From assembly GCF_900142415.1 (NCBI RefSeq), contig NZ_FRAU01000005.1, positions 99,854-163,853 on the forward strand: a stretch of 64,000 nucleotides of DNA. The letters are read 5' to 3'. Made by a program: the position numbers and the translations under genes. The stretch comes from Rhodothermus profundi (GTDB taxonomy: Bacteria > Bacteroidota > Rhodothermia > Rhodothermales > Rhodothermaceae). Below are positions 44,460 through 52,918 of the stretch, in pieces; the stretch's first letter is position 1, and each line of letters begins with the position of its first letter. The notes under the pieces were generated by a model. The model did no database searches. It worked only from the letters and a program-made list of their open reading frames with translations, and was not told the origin of the DNA.

Positions 44460-44630
44460 TGAAAGGTCACTTCAATACCATAAACAATGTGCTACTAGAA
44501 TCGAAAAATTTTCTCTTTTAGTTCTTAGAAAACCCTTAAGGACACCTGAGCCTTTTTTTAAAAGTGGGCGACACGAGGTCTAAGACAAGCGCTCTGCGTA
44601 TAACACAAAAAACAGCCAGCTTTTACGGCA
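44460..44630. promoter_or_regulatory. Divergent control region of efflux operon and two-component genes
   Basis: The 171-base AT-rich spacer separates the adaptor gene from the response regulator gene. Leftward, TTCGAT and TATGGT at 17-base spacing could be a promoter close to the adaptor. TTAG/CTTAAG-type short repeats near 44519-44540 are candidate response-regulator half-sites. None is decisive. Confidence 0.4.
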
Positions 44631-45317
44631 ATGGTGACCCCCATCCTTCTGGTTGAAGACGAAGCCGAGATGGCTTCTTTGCTCCAACAGGGGCTGGAGG
44701 AAGAGGGCTATACGGTTGAATGGGTGCTTACCGGCGAGGAGGCGTTGGCGCGTCTGGAGCGCAAGCAACCGGCCTTGCTGGTGCTGGACGTCCGGTTACC
44801 GGGCATGGACGGCGTCGAGGTATGCCGTCAGGTACGCAGCCGCTGGCCAGCCCTGCCTATTCTGATGCTAACCGCGCTCGATGCGGTAGAGGATCGGGTT
44901 CGAGGTCTGCGGGCAGGGGCCGACGACTACCTGCCCAAGCCTTTTGCTTTTGAAGAACTGCTGGCCCGCATGGAAGCCCTTTTGCGTCGAAGTGCGCATT
45001 CCCCGTCTCGCCACGTGCTCCGCGACGGTTCGCTGGTGCTCGACCTGCGCGCCCGCACGGCTTCCTGTGGCACTCATCCGCTTTCTCTGTCCCCGCGCGA
45101 ATTCGATCTGCTGGCGCACTTCATGCAGCATCCGCGCCAGGCCCTTTCGCGCCTGCAACTGTACCGCGAAGTGTGGGGCCACGACTTCGACCATGGCACC
45201 AATCTGGTTGAAGTCTACGTCAGCTACCTGCGCCGAAAACTGCAGGAGGCAGGTTGCCGGAGTCGCATTGTGACCGTCTGGGGTAGAGGCTATCGGTACG
45301 AACCGGCTGAAGAATAA
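44631..45317 (+). CDS. OmpR/PhoB-family response regulator
   Basis: The 228-residue regulator has a receiver domain with Asp53 (LLVLDVRLPGMDGVEV), acidic pocket in ILLVEDEAEM, Thr in ILMLTALDAVEDR and Lys in DDYLPKPFAFEELL. The C-terminal winged helix is PLSLSPREFDLLAHFMQHP to VEVYVSYLRRKLQEAG. The gene is divergent from the heavy-metal pump and 3 bases ahead of the sensor kinase gene, like cusR/czcR systems, so metal-induced control of the efflux operon is the likely role. Confidence 0.93.
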   Translation: MVTPILLVEDEAEMASLLQQGLEEEGYTVEWVLTGEEALARLERKQPALLVLDVRLPGMDGVEVCRQVRSRWPALPILMLTALDAVEDRVRGLRAGADDYLPKPFAFEELLARMEALLRRSAHSPSRHVLRDGSLVLDLRARTASCGTHPLSLSPREFDLLAHFMQHPRQALSRLQLYREVWGHDFDHGTNLVEVYVSYLRRKLQEAGCRSRIVTVWGRGYRYEPAEE

Positions 45318-45320
45318 CTC

Positions 45321-46796
45321 ATGCAGACACGCGCGCGTCCATCCTTTCATCGGCGGCTGCTTGTGCAAAGCGGCGGCACGCTGATCGGCGCCCTGGCTTT
45401 GCTGGGCTTGCTGGCCTGGTTTGTCGCCTACAGTTGGATCAATGAAATGGCGCGGCTTCCGCTGCGCACGGAAATTCAGCTCGTTGCCAGTCGCATTGTT
45501 CAAAAAGGGAAGTTAGTCGTTACGGCCTATTACTGGGACGAGCCGCATCATCGGCTGCTTGAGCGGCACGTGGATCCCTACTTCTTGCAGGTCTTCGATG
45601 CCCGAGGGCGCCTGGTGCATCAATCAGAGAATATTTCGCGGCTGTCCGATCGCTATCCGGAAGTGCTGCTGCATCCTCCTGTTGCGCACGAACCCTTCTG
45701 GCAGCCGCTGCGCACGTTTCAAGTAGACACCTATCGACTGTACTATCTGGTCTATCCGCTATATGATGCCGAGCAACGCTATCTGGGAGCGATTCAGGTA
45801 GCCCGCCTGGAGCCAGGTTTCATCTCGCTATATCGTCAGCTTGGCGTGGGCATTTTTGTGATCTGGCTGCTACTCTCCGGCCTGATCCTGGGAACACTGA
45901 GCGTCACCAGCCGGCGCGTTCTTCGTCCGCTAGAACAACTGGCCCAAAAGACGGCCCATCTTTCTGCAGATCGCCTGCATGAGCCAATTCAGCTTCCCGA
46001 ACCCCTTGATCGCGAAACGGCCCAACTGTTGGAAGCACTCAACCAGCTCATGCGCCGCCTGCATCAGGCGTTTGAGGAGCTGCGTCGCTTTACGGCTAAC
46101 GCGGCACATGAACTGAAAACGCCGCTGGCCATCCTGCAGGGCCAGGCCGAACTGGCGCTGCGCCGCCCTCGCTCTGCAGACAGCTACCGGGAAACGCTGC
46201 GCAAGATTCGCCATCAGGCCGAGCAGATGAGCGTCCTGGTGCAACATCTGCTGTTGCTGAGCCGTCTGGATCAACCCGGCACCTCGTTCCCCTTTGCGCC
46301 CGTCGACTTTGCTGCCCTGGTCGCTCGGGAGCACGAACACTTTGCGACCCGGGCTGCCGACCGAGGCGTTGCGCTCACTGCCTCGTTAACGCCCGACGCG
46401 CTGCTTTACGGGGTCGAAACGCTGCTGCAGGAAGTGGTCCGCAACCTCCTGGATAACGCCGTTAAATACACGCCGCACGGACGCATCCACGTTACGGTTC
46501 GAAAAACCAAGACGCAGGTCATCTTTGAAGTTCAGGATACCGGAGTCGGCATTCCACGCGATGCCCTGCCCCACGTCACCGAACGCTTTTACCGGGTGCC
46601 TTCCACCACCACTGGCATCGAGGGACATGGCCTGGGCCTGACCCTGGTTGCCCGTATCGTGGCGTTGCACCGGGGCCAACTCACGCTGGAGGCTGAGCCG
46701 GGCCAGGGGACAACGGTACGCGTTGTTTTGCCGACCGGCGCCGTTGCGGCCCCAGAAGCCCCTGCACCTGTTTCACTGGACGGCAACGCTCGTTGA
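45321..46796 (+). CDS. Membrane sensor histidine kinase, CusS/CzcS-like
   Basis: The 491-residue kinase has two membrane helices (about 17-37 and 178-200) enclosing a periplasmic sensor of about 140 residues, a HAMP linker (TSRRVLRPLEQLAQKTAHLS), the DHp helix with phosphoacceptor His in NAAHELKTPLAILQGQAE, and the ATPase core: NLLDNAVKYTPHG, VQDTGVGIPRDAL and EGHGLGLTLVARIVA. It phosphorylates the response regulator 3 bases upstream. Sensor ligand probably a periplasmic metal ion. Confidence 0.92.
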   Translation: MQTRARPSFHRRLLVQSGGTLIGALALLGLLAWFVAYSWINEMARLPLRTEIQLVASRIVQKGKLVVTAYYWDEPHHRLLERHVDPYFLQVFDARGRLVHQSENISRLSDRYPEVLLHPPVAHEPFWQPLRTFQVDTYRLYYLVYPLYDAEQRYLGAIQVARLEPGFISLYRQLGVGIFVIWLLLSGLILGTLSVTSRRVLRPLEQLAQKTAHLSADRLHEPIQLPEPLDRETAQLLEALNQLMRRLHQAFEELRRFTANAAHELKTPLAILQGQAELALRRPRSADSYRETLRKIRHQAEQMSVLVQHLLLLSRLDQPGTSFPFAPVDFAALVAREHEHFATRAADRGVALTASLTPDALLYGVETLLQEVVRNLLDNAVKYTPHGRIHVTVRKTKTQVIFEVQDTGVGIPRDALPHVTERFYRVPSTTTGIEGHGLGLTLVARIVALHRGQLTLEAEPGQGTTVRVVLPTGAVAAPEAPAPVSLDGNAR

Positions 46797-46837
46797 GCAA
46801 ATCCCGGTTAGAGATCGCTTCAGGAAGTAAAACCCCT

Positions 46838-48121
46838 TCACGTTCCCTGGTACAGCACGCGCCAGATGCGGCCGCGCCGCGAGTCGCTAATGTAAAGCGA
46901 GCCGTCCGGTCCGATCGCCAGCCCCATAGGCCGATGCCGGGCATCCCCTGTGCTTCGGATCGTGTCCGTCCCGGCAAACCCGTCGGCAAACACTTCCCAG
47001 TCGCCGGCCGGCGTACCGTCGGGGTTCATAGGCTGAAAGACGACGTTATACCCGGCCTGGGGCAGGGGCGCACGGTTCCAGGAACCGTGAAAGGCGATGA
47101 AGGCCCCCCCTCGATACCGCTCAGGGAACTGCGTGCCGTCATAAAAGATCAGGTCGTTGGGTGCCCAGTGGGCCGGATACGCCACGATCGGATCCTCAAA
47201 CTGGTCGCAGCGCCCGACCGTTTTTCCGTCGCCTCCATACTCAGGAGCCAGCACCTTCTTGTTCTGGAATGGGTCGTAGTAGCAGTAGGGCCACCCAAAG
47301 TCATCTCCCTCGTCTACCCGGAAAAACTCTTCTGCCGGCAGGTTGGCATTATCTTCAGCGTCAAAATATTCCGGCCAGAGCGTGTTGAGCTGGTCACGCC
47401 CATGCTGCACCACATAAAGCGCGTTGGCAAAAGGATTCCAGGCAATGGCCACTGCATTGCGGATGCCGGTCGCGTACCGCGTACCATCCGCCTGCCGCTG
47501 GCCCAGCACATCGGCGCGAAAACGCCAGATACCGCCGTAGCGCTCTAGAAGGGGACAGGGATCCATGCCGGGTACGCCGCGCTGCCGATCTCGCGCCTGG
47601 CAGGCATTGGAAGGAGCCCCGATGTTTATGTACACATAGCCTGCTTGATCAAAGGCAAAGGTCTTGGCCGCATGCTGCCGCCGCTCCGGCAGCCCTCCAG
47701 CCACCAGCTCCGGAGGCTCCTGGGGCAACAAGGCACCCTCGATAAGCCGGTAGCGCAGCAATGCCGTATCCGGCGCAAAGTAAAGATATCCATTCCAGAT
47801 ATCGATGCCGGTCCCCGGAACCTCCCCGAAATAGGCAATAAGGTCGGCCCGGCCATCGCCCGTGGTATCGCGCAGGGCCGCAATGCCATGGCCGTTCTGC
47901 AGACGCATCAAGGCCACATAGATGTCTCCGTTGTCGCGCACAACAATGTGTCGCGCACGCCCAATGTTGTCGGCGACCACCAGCGCGCAAAACCCTTCGG
48001 GCAACGTGAGGCCGCCATTGTCTGGATCGCACGCCAGGCGTTCTGGAACGGGCTGGCTGTTGGTTCCATTACACCCGGCCAGCAGTAAGCTCAGCCATAG
48101 GTGCACCGCGAAACGTTTCAT
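46838..48121 (-). CDS. PQQ-dependent sugar dehydrogenase-type lipoprotein
   Basis: The 427-residue protein has a lipobox LLAGC (Cys17) and then a six-bladed propeller of the soluble glucose/sorbosone dehydrogenase type. Typical segments are LPEGFCALVVADNIGRARHI, YATGIRNAVAIAWNPF, VVQHGRDQLNTLWPEYFDAE, GDDFGWPYCYYDPFQ, FHGSWNRAPLPQAGYNVVF and the last DSLYISDSRRGRIWRVLY-type strand. It would oxidise a sugar with PQQ outside the cytoplasm, but PQQ synthesis genes are not in this window. The start MKRFAVHLWL was chosen to keep the signal peptide at the N-terminus. It converges with the kinase gene across 41 bases. Confidence 0.85.
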   Translation of the reverse strand: MKRFAVHLWLSLLLAGCNGTNSQPVPERLACDPDNGGLTLPEGFCALVVADNIGRARHIVVRDNGDIYVALMRLQNGHGIAALRDTTGDGRADLIAYFGEVPGTGIDIWNGYLYFAPDTALLRYRLIEGALLPQEPPELVAGGLPERRQHAAKTFAFDQAGYVYINIGAPSNACQARDRQRGVPGMDPCPLLERYGGIWRFRADVLGQRQADGTRYATGIRNAVAIAWNPFANALYVVQHGRDQLNTLWPEYFDAEDNANLPAEEFFRVDEGDDFGWPYCYYDPFQNKKVLAPEYGGDGKTVGRCDQFEDPIVAYPAHWAPNDLIFYDGTQFPERYRGGAFIAFHGSWNRAPLPQAGYNVVFQPMNPDGTPAGDWEVFADGFAGTDTIRSTGDARHRPMGLAIGPDGSLYISDSRRGRIWRVLYQGT

Positions 48122-48592
48122 AACTCCCGGTCTGGTAGGCCATTTATTCCGCTCCAATATACAAATCTTTTGATTAGTGTCCCGGAGCGCCGCCTTGCCA
48201 CGTCTTCCTCTGAATGCGCAGCGCAAAGAATAGCGCGCCTGAGACGCTGCGCCGCCAGCTTACGTTTGCGTTCTTTCCTCGAAAATCTAAACCTTCGTCC
48301 GATAACAGAATCATTGAAGTGGAATACGTGGTGAAACGTCCCCATCTGATAGTGGCTCTCGGCTTAGATGCTCTGCTCACGCAAGCACGCTGCAAAAATT
48401 TATGCATACCAAATTACGTCAAAATCGTCTTCTCTGGCGTCCACGCCAGCGCTGCCTGAACCGACCTTTCGGCAGCGGGCGATTTTCTTCCGGTAGTCTG
48501 GCTGCGCACTGCCCCCAACCCTTGTCCTGTCTCAGCCCAGTTCGTATCCTGACGCGAGAACAGCGGTGCAGCTCTTGAGCCTGCGTGTTGCT
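48122..48592. other. 471-base spacer between divergent lipoprotein genes
   Basis: Open frames of 75-80 codons occur here on both strands but have odd composition, no ribosome binding site and no recognisable features, so I do not call them. Several AT-rich patches near 48150-48175 and 48390-48425 may hold promoters for the flanking genes. Confidence 0.45.
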
Positions 48593-49612
48593 ATGCAGTG
48601 GATGCCAAGGCATTACCTGCTTATACTGCCTGGCCTGCTCCTGTGGGCCGGATGCCTGGGTGACCTGCCCCGAGACAATCCTCTGGATCCGAAATCGGAC
48701 CGTTATGAGCCGCGGGGCCGTCTGGAAGGCTGGGTTACTCGGCTTTATCCGCCCTATCCCCCGCTGGCAGACGTCCCCGTACGCCTGCTCCCCGCTACCG
48801 ACTCGCTCCAGGAAGGAAGGCTGGCCTATACAGGACCAGACGGGCGCTTTGTCTTTGAGGCACTTCCGCCTGGCTCGTACTACCTGCAAGTCCAGGCGCA
48901 AGGTTTTCGGGCGCTCCAGGACACGCTGCGGGTTGCCATCACAGCCGGTCAGACGCGCACCGTAACGCTTCGCCTCAACGCCCTGCCTCGCTTCACTGCG
49001 TACGCAGCCGTTACCGTCCACATCAGCCGCTGGTGGCCTGCCACCGATCTGTACCGTCTGGAAATCGAAGCCATTGTTACCGATCCAGACGACGTGCGCG
49101 ACGTGATGCGCGTGTGGCTGCACATACCTGCGCTAAATTTTGCCGACACGCTTCAGGCCGTCCAACCGGCCGGTCGCTTTTTTAAAGCGTTGCTCCAGCA
49201 AGAGCTGCCGGTAAATTCCTTGCACGACCTGTTAGGCTACCCATTGTACTTGGGTGCCTATGACCGCACAGGAGACACAGTCTACACCCCTGCGTTTCAG
49301 CTCGTCCGAGTCATCGAAGACGTGCCAGTCGCGTTGCGTCCACGCGGGCTGGCTACAGTCGACACTACTCGCCCTGTACTCCGGTGGGAACCTATTGCGC
49401 TACCCTTCTCCTTCACCTACCGCATTGATCTGGTGCGGCGCGAGGCAGACCTGGACATTCCCGTGCTGACCCTTACCGGTCTGCCGGCATCCCAAGATTC
49501 CATACGCGTGCCGCAACCGCTGGCCTCCGGCGTATATTACTGGACGGTTTCTGTGGTCGATACTTTTGGTAATCGTAGTCGCTCTAAGGAAGCAGGATTT
49601 CAGGTGCCATGA
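48593..49612 (+). CDS. Lipoprotein with carboxypeptidase-regulatory-like domain
   Basis: The protein of 339 residues from the chosen ATG has a lipobox ending LLWAGC (Cys21), then DNPLDPKSD and an Ig-like CarboxypepD_reg domain (GRLEGWVTRLYPPYPPLADV, TGPDGRFVFEALPPGSYYLQ, TRTVTLRLNALP). The C-terminal part is beta-rich (a second Ig-like or fibronectin-like region ending YWTVSVVDTFGNRSRSKEAG). A GTG 27 bases upstream is an alternative start. The stop overlaps the next ATG as ATGA, coupling it to the sigma-54 activator. A surface or periplasmic binding/anchoring role is likely. Confidence 0.72.
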   Translation: MQWMPRHYLLILPGLLLWAGCLGDLPRDNPLDPKSDRYEPRGRLEGWVTRLYPPYPPLADVPVRLLPATDSLQEGRLAYTGPDGRFVFEALPPGSYYLQVQAQGFRALQDTLRVAITAGQTRTVTLRLNALPRFTAYAAVTVHISRWWPATDLYRLEIEAIVTDPDDVRDVMRVWLHIPALNFADTLQAVQPAGRFFKALLQQELPVNSLHDLLGYPLYLGAYDRTGDTVYTPAFQLVRVIEDVPVALRPRGLATVDTTRPVLRWEPIALPFSFTYRIDLVRREADLDIPVLTLTGLPASQDSIRVPQPLASGVYYWTVSVVDTFGNRSRSKEAGFQVP

Positions 49613-51102
49613 GCGCTCCCCCGACCTCCCGAACTTCACTGGAAGCCCTGGTCGAAATTGCCCAGACGATCAACACGCTTCGCGATCCGGAAGCGGTGCT
49701 GGAGAAGGTGCTGGAAATTGCCATGGAGACGCTGGAAGCTGAGCGTGGCTTTATTCTGCTGAAGGCTCCGCAGCACCCTGAAGGCTTCGCTATCCGAAGC
49801 CAGCGCAACTTTACCGAACGGCAACTGGGTGAACTGGTACGCATCTCGACCAGCGTAGTGCATGAAGTGCTCCGCCGCGGGGAACCCGTACTGGTCTACG
49901 AAGCCCAGCAAGACGAACGCTACGGAAAGGCGGAAAGCATTGTGGTGCAGCGCATTCAATCAATTGCCTGCGTCCCCTTGCGCATTAAGGAGCGACTGAT
50001 CGGGGCCATTTATCTTGATAGCCTTTCGCAACGTGGCCGCTTTACCCGGGACAACCTGCCTTTTCTCGAAGCCTTTGCCCACCAGGCAGCCATTGCGATT
50101 GAAAATGCCCAGCTCTACCAGAGCCTGCGCGATGAAAACCGACGGCTGCGTAGCGAAATCCAACGGTTGCATGGCTTCGACGAGATTGTGGGCCAGAGCC
50201 CGGCCATGCGGGAGGTGTTCGATACGATGGCGCGCGTGCTGGACACCGACGCGACCATCCTGATTGAAGGGGAAAGCGGCACCGGTAAAGAACTGATCGC
50301 GCGCGCCATCCACTATAACAGCGAACGCAAAAACAAACCTTTCGTCGTTGTTTTCTGCGGCTCCCTCCCCGACGAGCTTCTGGAAAGCGAACTGTTTGGC
50401 TATAAGAAAGGCGCCTTCACGGGCGCGCTGTCCGACAAAAAAGGGCTCTTTGAAGTGGCCGACGGAGGCACGGTGTTTCTGGACGAAGTCGGCGACTTGA
50501 GTCCCCGCATGCAGACGGCCCTGCTGCGCGTGCTTCAGGAAGGTGAGATTCGACGCGTGGGCGACACCCAGGTGCGCCGTGTGGACGTCCGAGTTATCTC
50601 GGCCACCAACAAACCCCTGCGTGAGCTGGTGCAGCAGGGCACCTTCCGCGAAGATCTCTACTACCGGCTGAACACTATCCAGATCACGGTCCCCCCGCTG
50701 CGCCACCGACGGGGTGATATTCCCCTGCTGGCCCATCATTTCCTGGATAAGTATGCCGTCAAAAAACGAGCCCACATTAAAGGGTTTACGCCGGAAGCCC
50801 TGGAACTAATGGAACGCTACCACTGGCCCGGCAACGTTCGCGAACTTGAAAACACCATCGAACGCGCCGTTGTGCTGGCGCGCGGAGAACTGATCACGCC
50901 GGAAGATCTGCGGTTGCCGGAGTTGCCCGACGCGCAGGATCCTTTCGAGCCCGATCTTCCCCTGAAGGAAGTTGAGCGCCGCGTTGTGCTGCGCACGCTC
51001 AAACGACACGGGGGCAACATTTCCGAAACGGCGCGCGTGCTGGGCGTGTCGCGTCGCTGGCTGCATTATAAACTGAAGGAATGGGACGTCCAGAACGCAT
51101 AG
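49609..51102 (+). CDS. GAF-domain sigma-54-dependent transcription activator
   Basis: The 497-residue bacterial enhancer-binding protein has an N-terminal GAF domain (residues about 10-170), an AAA+ domain (about 190-420) and a Fis-type HTH at the end (GNISETARVLGVSRRWLHYK). Walker A is GESGTGKE; the sigma-54 contact loop is GAFTGA in YKKGAFTGALSDKKG; Walker B is GGTVFLDEVGDLSP. It would activate RpoN promoters in response to a small ligand or redox state sensed by GAF. It overlaps its upstream lipoprotein gene by 4 bases and its downstream kinase gene by 22 bases. Confidence 0.95.
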   Translation: MSAPPTSRTSLEALVEIAQTINTLRDPEAVLEKVLEIAMETLEAERGFILLKAPQHPEGFAIRSQRNFTERQLGELVRISTSVVHEVLRRGEPVLVYEAQQDERYGKAESIVVQRIQSIACVPLRIKERLIGAIYLDSLSQRGRFTRDNLPFLEAFAHQAAIAIENAQLYQSLRDENRRLRSEIQRLHGFDEIVGQSPAMREVFDTMARVLDTDATILIEGESGTGKELIARAIHYNSERKNKPFVVVFCGSLPDELLESELFGYKKGAFTGALSDKKGLFEVADGGTVFLDEVGDLSPRMQTALLRVLQEGEIRRVGDTQVRRVDVRVISATNKPLRELVQQGTFREDLYYRLNTIQITVPPLRHRRGDIPLLAHHFLDKYAVKKRAHIKGFTPEALELMERYHWPGNVRELENTIERAVVLARGELITPEDLRLPELPDAQDPFEPDLPLKEVERRVVLRTLKRHGGNISETARVLGVSRRWLHYKLKEWDVQNA

Positions 51103-52799
51103 GTGATCTGCAACCCTTTGCGGAGCTGGCTTCCGGCCCCACGGCCACGGTTTACAAAGCCTATCAGGCGTCGCTGGATCGTTTCGTCCTGCTCAAAATT
51201 CTGCGGCCGGAACTAGCCGACGATGCCACGTTCGTGCAGCGCTTTGAGGAAGAAGCCCGGCTGGCTGCGCGCGTCCAGCACCCAAACGTCGTAGCCGTTT
51301 ATGCTTTTGGACGGGAGGGACCGCACGTCTATTTCGCTACCGAGTTTGTCGAAGGGGTTTCGCTGCGCGAACTCCTTACGCGTGGCCCCCTGCCCCCTGC
51401 CCTGGCCCTATACATCGCTGCCGAAGTTGCCCGTGGCCTGAAGGCGGCGCATGAAAAGGGCGTGCTGCACCGCGACCTCAAACCGGCCAATATCCTGATT
51501 TCCTTCGAAGGCCAGGTCAAGCTGACCGACTTCGGCATGGCTTCCCTGCTTACCCAGGGGGGGCAGGGGGAAATACGAGGCACGCCCGGCTACCTGGCCC
51601 CGGAACAAGTGCTCGGAGAAGCGCCCGGACCGGCTGCTGATCTATTTGCCCTCGGCGCCACGCTTTTTGAAATGCTGACAGGAGTTCCGGCCTTTCCTGG
51701 CGAAGCACCCGGCGAAATCTTCGATGCCTTGCTCCATCACGATCCTATCCCCCGCCTGCGTTCCCTTGCTGCCGTGCCGGAAGAGGTAGTAGCCCTTTGC
51801 GCCCGCTTGCTGGCCAAACGGCCCGAAACGCGCTACGCAGATGCGGCTGCGCTGCTTAAAGACCTGGAAGCCTTGCGCCATCAACCCGACCTGCATGCCA
51901 CCGCCGAAGACCTGGCTGCCTATGTCGAAAATCCCGAAGCCTTTTTCGAGCGAGCTGCCTCGCCTGCTCCTCCGTCAACACCGCCCGCTACTCCCCGTCC
52001 CACACGTCGACGCCAATGGCTGCCAGGCGCCGCTGCCGCTACCATCGTCTTGCTTGGCCTGGTGCTTCTGGTATGGCAACTCCAACCCCCCGATCCGAAC
52101 AATGCGGCCCCTTCCGCGTCGGCTTTTTCTCCCCGACCACCTGCTCCGGCAGAGTCGCTGACGGCTCCGTCCTTTACCGAACCACGGCCGACCGAACAGC
52201 ACCCTCAGCCCGACACCCTGCCCCAACGCATTGCCGAGCAGCCTGCCGCTCCCCCGCCACCTGCTCCCCCTGAAGTGGAGCAATCGACCACCGCAGCCAC
52301 CGACACCGCCCGAGCCACGCTCGGGCCGCCTCCTCCCTCCAATCTATCCCCGGAACCCGCCCGGCTTCGTCTGGAGGTTACGCCATGGGCCTATGTAATG
52401 CTGGAACACGCCGAGGGGCTCGACTCGCTGGGCGCCACGCCCCTGGATTATCCCCTGGAACTTTCTCCCGGCAGCTATACGCTCCACTTCTATAACCCAG
52501 AATTTCCGCCTTATCGACTGAACCTGGCACTTCAGCCAGGCCAGGACACCCTGGTTGCGGTCTCACTCTGGATGCAGGTTGCCCGTCTGTGGCTGGAGGT
52601 CCATCCCTGGGCCCATGTGTACATTGATGATCGGTACTACGACGCTATCCCTCCCCAAGAACAGCCGTTTATCCTGCCGCCCGGATTGCATCGCCTGCGG
52701 CTGGTGCATCCAGAACTGGGTGCCTATGATACGCTGCTCCAGCTTCAGGCGGGTACCGAGCAGACGTTGCGCATCGATCTACTGCAGCGACGTCGATAG
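51081..52799 (+). CDS. Membrane Ser/Thr protein kinase with PEGA-like tail
   Basis: The 572-residue Hanks-type kinase has its kinase domain at about 10-270: the glycine loop is altered to ASGPTATVYKAY, the catalytic Lys is in VLLKILRPE, the catalytic loop is LHRDLKPANIL, followed by DFGMAS and IRGTPGYLAPEQ. A Pro-rich linker and one membrane helix (about 312-333) lead to a Pro/Ala-rich stalk and a C-terminal region with two PEGA-like beta repeats (ATPLDYPLELSPGSYTLHFY, FILPPGLHRLRLVHPELGAY). The C-terminus is probably periplasmic. Overlap with the sigma-54 activator gene suggests the kinase may phosphorylate or sense with it. Confidence 0.93.
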   Translation: MGRPERIGDLQPFAELASGPTATVYKAYQASLDRFVLLKILRPELADDATFVQRFEEEARLAARVQHPNVVAVYAFGREGPHVYFATEFVEGVSLRELLTRGPLPPALALYIAAEVARGLKAAHEKGVLHRDLKPANILISFEGQVKLTDFGMASLLTQGGQGEIRGTPGYLAPEQVLGEAPGPAADLFALGATLFEMLTGVPAFPGEAPGEIFDALLHHDPIPRLRSLAAVPEEVVALCARLLAKRPETRYADAAALLKDLEALRHQPDLHATAEDLAAYVENPEAFFERAASPAPPSTPPATPRPTRRRQWLPGAAAATIVLLGLVLLVWQLQPPDPNNAAPSASAFSPRPPAPAESLTAPSFTEPRPTEQHPQPDTLPQRIAEQPAAPPPPAPPEVEQSTTAATDTARATLGPPPPSNLSPEPARLRLEVTPWAYVMLEHAEGLDSLGATPLDYPLELSPGSYTLHFYNPEFPPYRLNLALQPGQDTLVAVSLWMQVARLWLEVHPWAHVYIDDRYYDAIPPQEQPFILPPGLHRLRLVHPELGAYDTLLQLQAGTEQTLRIDLLQRRR

Positions 52800-52862
52800 C
52801 CGGAACACTAATTGTCTAACCAATGGTGTACATGCCAGCTTTCTTCAGGAAGTACCTTATTT

Positions 52863-52905
52863 TTTGCGCAAAACTTGCGCAGCCGCTGCCACAACGGTGC
52901 GCAAG
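52863..52905. promoter_or_regulatory. GCGCAA-containing inverted repeats upstream of the kelch gene
   Basis: TTTGCGCAAA (52863-52872) is a perfect palindrome; CTTGCGCA (52874-52881) pairs with TGCGCAAG (52898-52905). Three copies of the TGCGCA core in 43 bases lie 14 bases before the kelch start. They could be operator sites or a leader hairpin. Confidence 0.4.
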
Positions 52906-52918
52906 AAATAGACATGCC

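Noticed and set aside
48214-48459. An 81-codon open frame in the spacer after the sugar dehydrogenase
   Set aside because: No ribosome binding site, basic and irregular composition, and no similarity recognised.
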